A stretch of 64,000 nucleotides of DNA from Drosophila pseudoobscura (lineage: Eukaryota > Arthropoda > Insecta > Diptera > Drosophilidae). Location of the stretch: assembly GCF_009870125.1 (NCBI RefSeq), contig NC_046683.1:64371869-64435868 (forward strand), read 5' to 3'. Positions 46,380-58,201 of the stretch are shown here, piece by piece. A model generated the notes under the pieces. That model did no database searches, was not told where the DNA came from, and saw only the letters and a program-made list of their open reading frames with translations. Position numbers and translations under genes: made by a program. Numbering within the stretch: the first letter of the stretch is position 1; each line of letters starts with the position of its first letter.

Positions 46380-47861
46380 TTATATCTCGACTATTTATGG
46401 ACCGATCGGGGTGCGGCATGTCTTTCCGTGCTCGGGATAGTCCTGCCAATCGACTGCCGTTGGAAAAAAGGACATCCATTTTTTCACGATTTTCGCAAAA
46501 AATCATGATGGTTACATCATTAAATTTGCCAAAAATCGGGCTCATTTTCGAAGTCGAGATTTTGATGCCGATCGACAGTCTGGATCCCCACGATCCTGGG
46601 AGACTAGGTCCCTCACCGATCTGGCCCTATTTGTCGGAGATATAGCGTTTCGAAGATTGGCATATCATTAAAATACTGGTTTCTTCTGCACGCTATATCT
46701 CTGCAATACGGCAGCCGATCGGGGTGCGGCCCCTCTTTCCGTGCTCGGGAGAGTCTCGCCGATCGACAGTCTGGATCCCCACGATCCTGGGAGACTAGGT
46801 CCCTCACCGATCCGGCCCTATTTGTCGGAGATATAGCGTTTCGAAGATTGGCATATCATTAAAATACTGGTTTCTTCTGCACGCTATATCTCTCCAACAC
46901 GGCAGCCGATCGGGGTGCGGAATTTCTTTCCGTGCTCGGGAGAGTCCTGCCGATCGACAGTCTGGATCCCCACGATCCTGGGAGACTAGGTCCCTCACCG
47001 ATCTGGCCCTATTTGTCGGAGATATAGCGTTTCGAAGATTGGCATATCATTAAAATACTGGTTTCTTGTGCACGCTATATCTCTGAAATACGGCAGCCGA
47101 TCGGGGTGCGGAATGTCTTTCCGTGCTCGGGAGAGTCCTGCCGATCGACAGTCTGGATCCCCACGCTCCTGGGAGACTAGGTCCCTCACCGATCTGGCCC
47201 TATTTGTCGGAGATATAGCGTTTCGAAGATTGGCATATCATTAAAATACTGGTTTCTTCTGCACGCTATATCTCTAAAATACGGCAGCCTTTCCGTGCTC
47301 GGGAGAGTCTCGCCGATCGACAGTCTGGATCCCCACGATCCTGGGAGACTAGGTCCTTCACCGATCTGGCCCTATTTGTCGGAGATATAGCGTTTCGAAG
47401 ATTGGCATATCATTAAAATACTGGTTTCTTCTGCACGCTATATCTCTGCAACACGGCAGCCGATCGGGGTGCGGAATTTCTTTCCGTGGTCGGGAGAGTC
47501 CTGCCGCTCGACAGTCTGGATCCCCACGATCCTGGGAGACTAGGTCCCTCACCGATCTGGCCCTATTTGTCGGAGATATAGCGTTTCGAAGATTGGCATA
47601 TCATTAAAATACTGGTTTCTTCTCCACGCTATATCTCTGAAATACGGCAGCCGATCGGGGTGCGAAATGTCTTTCCGTGCTCGGGAGAGTCCTGCCGATC
47701 GACTGCCGTTGGAAAAAAGGACATTCATTTTTTCACGATTTTCGCAAAAAATCATGATGGTTACATCATTAAATTTGCCAAAAATCGGGCTCATTTTCGA
47801 AGTCGAGATTTTGATGCCGATCGACAGTCTGGATCCCCACGATCCTGGGAGACTAGGTCCC

Positions 47862-50800
47862 TCACCGATCTGGCCCTATTTGTCGGAGATATAGCGTTTC
47901 GAAGATTGGCATATCATTAAAATACTGGTTTCTTCTGCACGCTATATCTCTGCAATACGTCAGCCGATCGGGGTGCGGAATTTCTTTCCGTGCTCGGAAG
48001 AGTCCTGCCGATCGACAGTCTGGATCCCCACGATCCTGGGAGACTAGGTCCCTCACCGATCTGGCCCTATTTGTCGGAGATATAGCGTTTCGAAGATTGG
48101 CATGTCATTAAAATACTGGTTTCTTCTGCACGCTATATCTCTGAAATACGGCAGCCGATCGGGGTGCGGCCCCTCTTTCCGTGCTCGGGAGAGTCTCGCC
48201 GATCGACAGTCTGGATCCCCACGATCGTGGGAAACTGGGTCCTTCACCGATCTGGCCTTATTTGTCGGAGATATAGCGTTTCGAATATTGACATATCATT
48301 AAAATACTGGTTTCTTCTGCACGCTATATCTCTGCAATACGGCAGCCGATCGGGGTGCGGAATGTCTTTCCGTGCTCGGGAGAGTCCTGCCGATCGACAG
48401 TCTGGATCCCCACGATCCTGGGAGACTAGGTCCCTCACCGATCTGGCCCTATTTGTCGGAGATATAGCGTTTCGAAGATTGGCATATCATTAAAATACTG
48501 GTTTCTTCTCCACGGTATATCTCTGCAATACGTCAGCCGATCGGGGTGCGGAATTTCTTTCCGTGCTCGGAAGAGTCCTGCCGATCGACAGTCTGGATCC
48601 CCACGATCCTGGGAGACTAGGTCCCTCACCGATCTGGCCCTATTTGTCGGAGATATAGCGTTTCGAAGATTGGCATGTCATTAAAATACTGGTTTCTTCT
48701 GCACGCTATATCTCTGAAATACGGCAGCCGATCGGGGTGCGGAATTTCTTTCCGTGCTCGGAAGAGTCCTGCCGATCGACAGTCTGGATCCCCACGATCC
48801 TGGGAGACTAAATTCCCGCACCGAACTGGCCCTATTTGTCGGAGATATAGCGTTTCGAAGATTGGCATATCATTAAAATACTGGTTTCTTCTGCACGCTA
48901 TATCTCTCCAACACGGCAGCCGATCGGGGTGCGGAATTTCTTTCCGTGCTCGGGAGAGTCCTGCCGATCGACAGTCTGGATCCCCACGATCCTGGGAGAC
49001 TAGGTCCCTCACCGATCTGGCCCTATTTGTCGGAGATATAGCGTTTCGAAGATTGGCATATCATTAAAATACTGGTTTCTTCTGCACGCTATATCTCTGC
49101 AATACGGCAGCCGATCGGGGTGCGGAATGTCTTTCCGTGCTCGGGAGAGTCCTGCCGATCGACAGTCTGGATCCCCACGATCCTGGGAGACTAGGTCCCT
49201 CACCGATCTGGCCCTATTTGTCGGAGATATAGCGTTTCGAAGATTGGCATATCATTAAAATACTGGTTTCTTCTGCACGCTATATCTCTAAAATACGGCA
49301 GCCTTTCCGTGCTCGGGAGAGTCTCGCCGATCGACAGTCTGGATCCCCACGATCCTGGGAGACTAGGTCCTTCACCGATCTGGCCCTATTTGTCGGAGAT
49401 ATAGCGTTTCGAAGATTGGCATATCATTAAAATACTGGTTTCTTCTGCACGCTATATCTCTGCAACACGGCAGCCGATCGGGGTGCGGAATTTCTTTCCG
49501 TGGTCGGGAGAGTCCTGCCGCTCGACAGTCTGGATCCCCACGATCCTGGGAGACTAGGTCCCTCACCGATCTGGCCCTATTTGTCGGAGATATAGCGTTT
49601 CGAAGATTGGCATATCATTAAAATACTGGTTTCTTCTCCACGCTATATCTCTGAAATACGGCAGCCGATCGGGGTGCGAAATGTCTTTCCGTGCTCGGGA
49701 GAGTCCTGCCGATCGACTGCCGTTGGAAAAAAGGACATTCATTTTTTCACGATTTTCGCAAAAAATCATGATGGTTACATCATTAAATTTGCCAAAAATC
49801 GGGCTCATTTTCGAAGTCGAGATTTTGATGCCGATCGACAGTCTGGATCCCCACGATCCTGGGAGACTAGGTCCCTCACCGATCTGGCCCTATTTGTCGG
49901 AGATATAGCGTTTCGAAGATTGGCATATCATTAAAATACTGGTTTCTTCTGCACGCTATATCTCTGAAATACGGCAGCCGATCGGGGTGCGGCCCCTCTT
50001 TCCGTGCTCGGGAGAGTCTCGCCGATCGACAGTCTGGATCCCCACGATCGTGGGAAACTGGGTCCTTCACCGATCTGGCCTTATTTGTCGGAGATATAGC
50101 GTTTCGAATATTGACATATCATTAAAATACTGGTTTCTTCTGCACGCTATATCTCTGCAATACGGCAGCCGATCGGGGTGCGGAATGTCTTTCCGTGCTC
50201 GGGAGAGTCCTGCCGATCGACAGTCTGGATCCCCACGATCCTGGGAGACTAGGTCCCTCACCGATCTGGCCCTATTTGTCGGAGATATAGCGTTTCGAAG
50301 ATTGGCATATCATTAAAATACTGGTTTCTTCTCCACGGTATATCTCTGCAATACGTCAGCCGATCGGGGTGCGGAATTTCTTTCCGTGCTCGGAAGAGTC
50401 CTGCCGATCGACAGTCTGGATCCCCACGATCCTGGGAGACTAGGTCCCTCACCGATCTGGCCCTATTTGTCGGAGATATAGCGTTTCGAAGATTGGCATG
50501 TCATTAAAATACTGGTTTCTTCTGCACGCTATATCTCTGAAATACGGCAGCCGATCGGGGTGCGGAATTTCTTTCCGTGCTCGGAAGAGTCCTGCCGATC
50601 GACAGTCTGGATCCCCACGATCCTGGGAGACTAAATTCCCGCACCGAACTGGCCCTATTTGTCGGAGATATAGCGTTTCGAAGATTGGCATATCATTAAA
50701 ATACTGGTTTCTTCTGCACGCTATATCTCTGCAACACGGCAGCCGATCGGGGTGCGGAATTTCTTTCCGTGCTCGGAAGAGTCCTGCCGATCGACAGTCT

Positions 50801-51022
50801 GGATCCCCACGATCCTGGGAGACTAGGTCCCTCACCGATCTGGCCCTATTTGTCGGAGATATAGCGTTTCGAAGATTGGCATATCATTAAAATACTGGTT
50901 TCTTCTGCACGCTATATCTCTGCAATACGGCAGCCGATCGGGGTGCGGAATGTCTTTCCGTGCTCGGGAGAGTCCTGCCGATCGACAGTCTGGATCCCCA
51001 CGATCCTGGGAGACTAGGTCCC
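47862..51022. repeat. Higher-order repeat C, 1823-bp period
   Basis: Landmarks at 48053, 48164, 48244, 48435, 48626 and 49009 recur 1823 bp later at 49876, 49987, 50067, 50258, 50449 and 50832. The private mutation AAATTCCCGCACCGAACTGG is found at about 48811 and 50634. Further left, 47358 matches 49372 at 2014 bp, i.e. 1823 plus one 191-bp unit. Confidence 0.85.
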
Positions 51023-51427
51023 TCACCGATCTGGCCCTATTTGTCGGAGATATAGCGTTTCGAAGATTGGCATATCATTAAAATACTGGTTTCTTCTGCA
51101 CGCTATATCTCTGCAATACGTCAGCCGATCGGGGTGCGGCATGTCTTTCCGTGCTCGGGAGAGTCCCGCCAATCGACTGCCGTTGGAAAAAAGGACATTC
51201 ATTTTTTCACGATTTTCGCAAAAAATCATGATGGTTACATCATTAAATTTGCCAAAAATCGGGCTCATTTTCGAAGTCGAGATTTTGATGCCGATCGACA
51301 GTCTGGATCCCCACGATCCTGGGAGACTAGGTCCTTCACCGATCTGGCCCTATTTATCTGAGATATGGCCTTTCGAAGATTGGCATATCATTAAAATACT
51401 GGTTTCTTCTGCACGCTATATCTCAGC

Positions 51428-52390
51428 AATACCCCGATCGGGGTGCGGTATGGCTTTTCGTGACCAGGCGAGTCCTACCAATCGACTGCAATCGGAAGAA
51501 AGGACATCCATTTTTTCACGATTTTCGCAAAAAATCATGATGGTTACATCATTAAATTTTCCAAAAATCGGCCTCATTTTCAAAGTCGAGATTCTGATGT
51601 GGTTCGAAAGTCTGGATCCTCCGGATCCTGGGAGAGTTGGTCTCTCACCGACCTGGCCCTATTTGCCTGAGATATAGCCCTCCTAGGAGTTGGTATTGCA
51701 TATCCCTAGAATACAGGTTTCTTCTGCACGCTATATCTCTGCAATACGGCAGCCGATCGGGGTGCGGTATGTCTTTTCACGATCGGGCGAGTCCTGCCAA
51801 TCGATTACAATCGGAAAAAAGGAAATCCATTTTTTCACGATTTTCGCAAAAAATCATGATGGTTACATCATTAAATTTTCCAAAAATCGGCCTCATTTTC
51901 AAAGTCGAGATTCTGATGCGGTTCGAAAGTCTGGATCCTCCCGATCCTGGGAGAGTTGGTCTCTCACCGACCTGGCCCTATTTGCCTGAGATATAGCCCT
52001 CCTAGGAGTTGGTATTGCATATCCCTAGAATACAGGTTTCTTCTGCACGCTATATCTCTGCAATACGGCAGCCGATCGGGGTGCGGTATGTCTTTTCGTG
52101 ACCAGGCGAGTCCTGCCAATCGACTGCAATCGGAAGAAAACACATCCATTTTTTCACGATTTTCGCAAAAAATCATGATGGTTACATCATTAAATTTTCC
52201 AAAAATCGGCCTCATTTTCAAAGTCGAGATTCTGATGCGGTTCGAAAGTCTGGATCCTCCCGATCCTGGGAGAGTTGGTCTCTCACCGACCTGGCCCTAT
52301 TTGCCTGAGATATAGCCCTCCTAGGAGTTGGTATTGCATATCCCTAGAATACAGGTTTCTTCTGCACGCTATATCTCTGCAATACGTCAG
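51428..52390. repeat. Diverged satellite subfamily, three 319-bp units
   Basis: Three tandem units with a 319-bp period (51637, 51956, 52275) differ from the main array by many shared changes: TTTTCGTGACCAGGCGAG, GGATCCTCCCGATCCTGGG and ATATAGCCCTCCTAGGAG. All contain the long-form segment. The monomer inverted repeat persists as GAGATATAGC / GCTATATCTC. The main subfamily lies on both sides. Confidence 0.9.
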
Positions 52391-53884
52391 CCGATCGGGG
52401 TGCGGCATGTCTTTCCGTGCTCGGGAGAGTCGTGCCAATCGACAGTCTGGATCCCAACAATTCTGGGAGACTAGGTCCCTCACCGATCTGGCCCTATTTA
52501 TCTGAGATATGGCCTTTCGAATATTGGCATATCATTAAAATACTGGTTTCTTCTGCACGCTATATCTCTGAAATACGGCAGCCAATCGGGGTGCGGAATG
52601 TCTTTCCGTGCTCGGGAGAGTCCCGCCAATCGACTGCCGTTGGAAAAAAGGACATTCATTTTTTCACGATTTTCGCAAAAAATCATGATGGTTACATCAT
52701 TAAATTTGCCAAAAATCGGGCTCATTTTCGAAGTCGACATTTTGATGCCGATCGACAGTCTGGATCCCCACGATCGTGGGAAACTGGGTCCCTCACCGAT
52801 CTGGCCCTATTTGTCGGAGATATAGCGTTTCGAAGATTGGCATATCATTAAAATACTGGTTTCTTCTGCACGCTATATCTCTGAAATACGGCAGCCAATC
52901 GGGGTGCGGAATGTCTTTCCGTGCTCGGGAGAGTCCCGCCAATCGACTGCCGTTGGAAAAAAGGACATTCATTTTTTCACGATTTTCGCAAAAAATCATG
53001 ATGGTTACATCATTAAATTTGCCAAAAATCGGGCTCATTTTCGAAGTCGACATTTTGATGCCGATCGACAGTCTGGATCCCCACGATCGTGGGAAACTGG
53101 GTCCCTCACCGATCTGGCCCTATTTGTCGGAGATATAGCGTTTCGAAGATTGGCATATCATTAAAATACTGGTTTCTTCTGCACGGTATATCTCTGCAAT
53201 ACGGCAGCCGATCGGGGTGCGGCCCCTCTTTCCGTGCTCGGGAGAGTCCTGCCGATCGACAGTCTGGATCCCCACGATCCTGGGAGACTAGGTCCCTCAC
53301 CGATCTGGCACTATTTGTCGGAGATATAGCGTTTCGAAGATTGGCATATCATTAAAATACTGGTTTCTTCTGCACGGTATATCTCTGCAATACGGCAGCC
53401 GATCGGGGTGCGGCCCCTCTTTCCGTGCTCGGGAGAGTCTCGCCGATCGACAGTCTGGATCCCCACGATCGTGGGAAACTGGGTCCCTCACCGATCTGGC
53501 CCTATTTGTCGGAGATATAGCGCTTCGGAGATTGGCATATCATTAAAATACTGGTTTCTTCTGCACGCTATATCTCTGAAATACGGCAGCCGATCGGGGT
53601 GCGGAATGTCTTTCCGTGCTCGGGAGAGTCCCGCCAATCGACTGCCGTTGGAAAAAAGGACATTCATTTTTTCACGATTTTCGCAAAAAATCATGATGGT
53701 TACATCATTAAATTTGCCAAAAATCGGGCTCATTTTCGAAGTCGAGATTTTGATGCCGATCGACAGTCTGGATCCCCACGATCGTGGGAAACTTGGTCCT
53801 TCACCGATCTGGCCCTATTTGTCGGAGATATAGCGTTTAGAAGATTGGCATATCATTAAAATACTGGTTTCTTCTGCACGCTAT

Positions 53885-53985
53885 ATCTCGGCTACATAGC
53901 GGCCGATCGTTTCGTGGCATGCCTTTTCGTGATCGAGAGAGTCCTGCCAACCGATTGCCTCGAAGTTCATAGATACATTCACTTT
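53885..53985. repeat. Degenerate terminal satellite copy
   Basis: After TGCACGCTATATCTCGGCTA the sequence follows the monomer poorly (GGCCGATCGTTTCGTGGCAT, then GAGAGAGTCCTGCCAACCGA) and then leaves it. This is the right edge of the array. Confidence 0.65.
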
Positions 53986-54470
53986 TTAGGGATTCAAAGA
54001 ACGTGATTCAACAATTTTTTTCGTATTTTATTTATTTACCGAGAATACGCATAAATATTCGTCCCGCAGGAGTACAGGCATATCTTATTTTCCTCATTAT
54101 TGTTTTACTTCTGTTTACACATTTGCATGTACACCCTTCTTTAAATTTAATAAGCTGATACTAACAAAAAAAAAATAAAAAAACAATCCATAAATATAAT
54201 TAGAGGCTATTGCTTATCGAATAGTGGGGAAATATCTGCAGCGTAGCTCTAATTTTCTGTAGTAGCTTTTCTCGATCTAAATTAAATTATCACATTTCCT
54301 ATCGGTTATTTAAATGGTAATTCACGTTAAGTTTGTTGCGGACTACAATGTTTGCAATGGATTGAATTGCTTCGTGCAAGCACTACATACAATAATACTC
54401 GACCACTTGCCGGGTGGCAAGCGGTGGGAGATGGCCACGATAGCGAATGAGAAGAGAAGACAGTGGCCCT
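53986..54470 (-). other. Exn: Exn 3' UTR region
   Basis: AT-rich DNA between the satellite edge and the Exn stop codon. No other gene is seen. The Exn transcript should end here. Confidence 0.55.
54027..54036 (-). terminator. Exn: Tandem AATAAA signals of Exn
   Basis: Two overlapping AATAAA hexamers on the minus strand (54036-54031 and 54032-54027), about 440 bases past the Exn stop and only some 40-120 bases from the degenerate satellite edge. Confidence 0.5.
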
Positions 54471-57400
54471 TCACTTGCCCTTCTGCGCCTCCAGATAGGT
54501 GGCCGTGAAGGTGAGGAGGCGGTGACGCTGTTTCAGGTTGCGGGAGCGGACGTGGGCCGAGTTCAGCTCGTCTGTGTAGCTGCCTGGGAACCAGCCAACA
54601 GCGCCATCGCGAATGCGCTCGCCCTGGTACCAGCCTGGAGAGTGAGCAGATGATTAGAGGGGAGGATCATTAGGCAATGAAAGGTTTAGACTCACCATCT
54701 GGCAGCTTGCGTGTTACATTGACAACGTCGCCCAGCTCTAGATTGAGGACATCTGGCTCGTCGGACTTGTAGCTATGCTTGGCCACGACCTGCGGACAGT
54801 CCCAGGACTCGTACAGCTTTTCGCCTGGCGTTTCCGACTCTGGCGGGCGCATGGCCTGCAGCCAACGCTGCTGGTCCGACACCGAGGGGCAGGAAAGCAC
54901 CTGCAGAGGATTAACAAGAATAAGAACCGGAAAGCGAAACAGTAATGGCTTTTAGGGACTCACTAGCTCCACTGTCTTGCGGTCGCAGTTCTCGAGGAGA
55001 GTCATCAGGATGAGGTTTTTTCCGGCCTGATCCTTGATATCTTTGGTTGGCAGCTGCGGCAGCGTTTCGCCTGAAGCAATGGTCAACATGCTCCTGGGAC
55101 AATAGTCGAACACACTGAAGTTGGACTCGCCGCGGCGCTTGCAGAGCACCAGGAGATCGGAGAAGAGGAAGGCATAGATGCTGGACTTGGTGAACCGCTT
55201 GCCGAACGTCAGCTTGGCATCGTCGCCCCGCCACACGAGATGTGTGAGCTCCCCCCGCTTGACCAGGAAGCGAGGCTTGGCTCCATGCTTGGTCACTCCC
55301 ACGGGAACAATGGCGAGGGCACGGATGTTTGAGGGGAACTCCAGCTGCTTCGAAATGCGATCGAGCTCGTGCGCTTGCTCCCAGCGATTGGCTGCTTCGT
55401 TGCACTGGGCCACCACCTTCTGGACAAGAGCCAGCGTGCGCTTCCAGCTCTCGTACTCCTCCTGGTTGTGGGGCGATTCCTTGCTGAACACCGCATCGAT
55501 GAGCAGCGGCAGGCGGGTGATCCGCTGCATGGGCAACATGAGGAACGAGAGCAGATTCAGGCCACAGCAACTGGGACTCGCCTCCAGTTTCTCCAGGTGC
55601 TGCTGGAAGACGCCGTTCTTGGCCTCCTTCAGCCGCCGCAGTGTCCTGTCCATCCTGCCCTGATGCTCGCAGAAGGCAATGTACACGTGGAAGTGGCGCT
55701 CGGCAATCTCGTAGATGCAGCGACTCAGCCCGTGCAGCATGATGTTGTCCTGCCAGCAGCACTCCAGCTCCGTCAGCAGCCGCTCGGAGCACTCGTGGAC
55801 GGGCACAATGTAGGAGAAGAGCTCCTTGCGATCCTGCGAACTCAGCACAGAGCTGTCCACAAAGGCGCTGTTGTTCATGAAGTGGCGCCGCAGGAGTGTC
55901 AGAGACTTGAGGTAACTGGCCTCCGATGTAATGATCTCGAATTTGGCCTCCTGCAGGCTGCGCTCCCGGCTTTTCAGTGTGGCTGGAATATTTAAAATGG
56001 AACTGAAGATCTTCAAGGTCCTGCATCAAGGATGCACTACTTACGCAGTATTCCGGAGTGTATAACCTCTGGGATCTCGCTCCACAGCGTCCGAGATGGT
56101 CCGTTCTTTGGGCCGACCAACTGCAAAGCGGATGGCCGCTGCTTGGGCAGCTGTTCCACGTGGACGGGCTCCGGTTGGGGCTTTGGGCTGCGCAGAGCAT
56201 GCATACCGATCTCCTCATAGCCATCTGCAGAGCTCTCGTGCACCTCCAGATCGCGAGTGATTGACTGAAAGGAGTCGATCAAGGATCGACTGATGATCTT
56301 CTGCTGACATGAAGGATCAGTGGACTCACCTCCAGCTTGGCGGCGCTGTACATCTGATAGAGTGGCTCATTGGAGAACATGCTGTGGGGCTCCGTTTGGA
56401 GGTCATCGCCCAGACCTGCCTCGTTGCCGGTGGAGACGCCAGAGCTGCCGCTGGAGCTGGCCACAGAGATGCCGCTCGTTTGGTAGAGACCCGATTCGGC
56501 GTACCAGGAGCTCCCTCCTCCCCCGTGGGCACTTGGTGTGGGCGTGGCCAGGTCATCGGTGGCCTGCGATGGGGTTCCATTGAGATGACTCGACTGCTTG
56601 AAGACTCCGCACTCGGCATACCACGAGGTGGTCTGTCCCTGCTGCCCCTGTCCCCCCTGTCCATGATCCACTTTGAGGCCTGGGAACGGGGGTGCTGGCG
56701 GAGGCGGTGGTGGGGGATCGTTGGGACGCAGGCCGATTGTGGTGCGACGCCTCGTGGCCTTGGCCTCTTTCTTGGCCTTGCGGGCCACGGTGGAGAACTT
56801 CTGTGCTTCGGCGCTGGGCATCTGCACTGGAATATCACCGGAAGAGGCCTTCTCGGAGAAGCCCGAGTCCAACTCCCCGGCACTATTCGGTTCCGGCCCC
56901 ACCTCGGGGGGGTCCTCGAGGTAGAACGTGCTCCGCGTGGCTGTCAGTGCGGAAAGCTGCTTGCTGTCGAAGGTGGAACCCACGAGACTCTTGCGCAGCC
57001 TGGACCGGAGGCTCTTTCCGTTCTTCTGCTTGGCCCGCAGAACTGCCGGCTGCTCTGCCGGACTTTGGAACCCACCACTGCCGCTGCCATTCAGAGTCTT
57101 CTCCGAGCTGCTTAGAGTTTTGGCTGCGTATTCGGTATTCTCGTAGATCTCCTCCTGCTTCTTGCCGCAGCTCTCCACATAGAAGGCCGTACCCGTTGTC
57201 GTGTTCTCGTACAGCTTCTGTTGGCTGCCCTTTGGCGACTTTTTGTTGGATATAAAGTCCTTGAACTTGCGCACAAATTCGTACACTTGATTCTGCGGTG
57301 CCGGTGGCTTGGGCAGGCGATGGTTCCTCATGTCCACGCCGCTGTCATTGTGCTGTAAAAAGGGCATTAAGTGGGTCCCCCTCTCTCTATTCAAAGTCCA

Positions 57401-58113
57401 CTCAAATCCACTCACGTTTCGCAGACGCTGACCTGGCGACTCCTCGCCGTGCTCATCGCTGTCCGTCTCAAAGGAGTCGTAGTCGTCGGAGTTGGCCACA
57501 TGCTCGCCCAGTGCATGGGCGGAGACTGAGTGGTTTTTGGCGCGTCGGTGCGAGGCTCGCAATCCGCTGCGTGCCCCATCCGGCTGCCGCTGCAGCTGGC
57601 TCGAGTGCAGCGTCTCGTAATAGTGATCGGAGTCATCTGTGGAGGTTGAAAAATAATAAAAAAAGAATGAAAAAGAGGAGGTTAAAGGTTTCTCTTGGCA
57701 GTCTGCTGCATGCACATATCGCCATCCCCACAGAACGAACCTACAAAAGTGCTCACTACCATGGACTCCTGGCCGGGATTGCCCAGCTCCATATGGCACA
57801 CCCGGATCGTCGTCACCTCGGCCCGCACCCATCGACGCTTCTCCTTCTTCTCCGTCGCCTGTTGTTGCTGCTGCTGTACGACAGCTGCCTCGTTCTGGTA
57901 TAGCGGCTCGGGGGCACAAGGCACGGACTCCTCGGTTGGCGGCCCATTGAGATAGACGCTGGTGGATTGCTGGCAGGTGACGGCCACCTCGCCGGCGGCA
58001 CGCGGACGACGCTTGCGGGGGAGTGTCACCAGATCCGAGTGGTTGCCATTGCTGCTGCTCAGGCTGCTCGAGCAGCTGAGGCGCTGACCGTTCTTTGGAT
58101 AATTCGCGGACAT
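54471..58113 (-). CDS. Exn: Ephexin-type Rho guanine nucleotide exchange factor
   Basis: Minus-strand CDS exons: 58113-57741, 57636-57416, 57352-56330, 56264-56045, 55982-54964, 54900-54696 and 54634-54471; 1074 residues. All introns are GT-AG and in frame; six are 61-104 bp. Ephexins activate Rho-family GTPases downstream of Eph receptors; fly Exn acts at the neuromuscular synapse. The N-terminal 600 residues are disordered, with Ser-rich, Gln-rich and PPPPPPPAPPFPG segments. The GILPTLKSRERSLQEAKFEI region leads into the DH domain (about 623-816) with the helix motif LPMQRITRLPLLI (762-774). A PH domain follows (about 846-965; YAFLFSDLLVLCKR) and then a C-terminal SH3 (about 988-1045; GWYQGERIRDG, GWFPGSY). 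This DH-PH-SH3 order is that of NGEF/ARHGEF5/16/19/26. An in-frame TGA nine bases upstream supports the ATG at 58113. The exon 1 donor (G/GTTCGT) is weak. Confidence 0.93.
57353..57415 (-). other. Exn: Exn intron 2: 63 nt, frame-neutral, no stop
   Basis: The intron GTGAGTGG...TTTTTACAG is 63 nt long and reads through as 21 codons without a stop in the CDS frame. Retention would add 21 residues and keep the protein intact. The splice signals are good, so it is most likely a normal intron that can be retained. Confidence 0.5.
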
Positions 58114-58140
58114 CTTGTCTCACATTTTATGCGGGGTCGT

Positions 58141-58201
58141 CTACACTTGGGGAAAAACGAACCTCTAGTTAGATTTAAGGGTATTTTTCCCCCAAGTGTA
58201 G
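58141..58201. repeat. 61-bp hairpin just upstream of the Exn ATG
   Basis: CTACACTTGGGG-AAAAA at the left and TTTTTCCCCCAAGTGTAG at the right are reverse complements with a single one-base bulge, giving a stem of about 17 pairs with a loop of about 25 bases. The minus-strand right end reads AAGTGTAG, a possible 3' splice site 28 bases before the ATG. It could also be a small terminal-inverted-repeat element. Confidence 0.7.

Larger units (their letters stand above)
46380..53905. repeat. Satellite array 2 (191-bp and 313-bp monomers)
   Basis: About 7.5 kb more of the same satellite. Its first units are the copy-2 counterparts of the left end of array 1: 46613 matches 33898 at offset 12715, then 46804-47790 matches 34471-35460 at offset 12333, so two 191-bp units have been gained or lost. 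The last units (53106-53860) match 43,7xx-44,47x of array 1. It ends in a degenerate unit about 500 bases from the Exn stop codon. Confidence 0.97.

Noticed and set aside
33665..53905. CRISPR-like interpretation of the regular repeats
   Set aside because: Units are contiguous long monomers without unique spacers, and the DNA is from an insect; it is a satellite.
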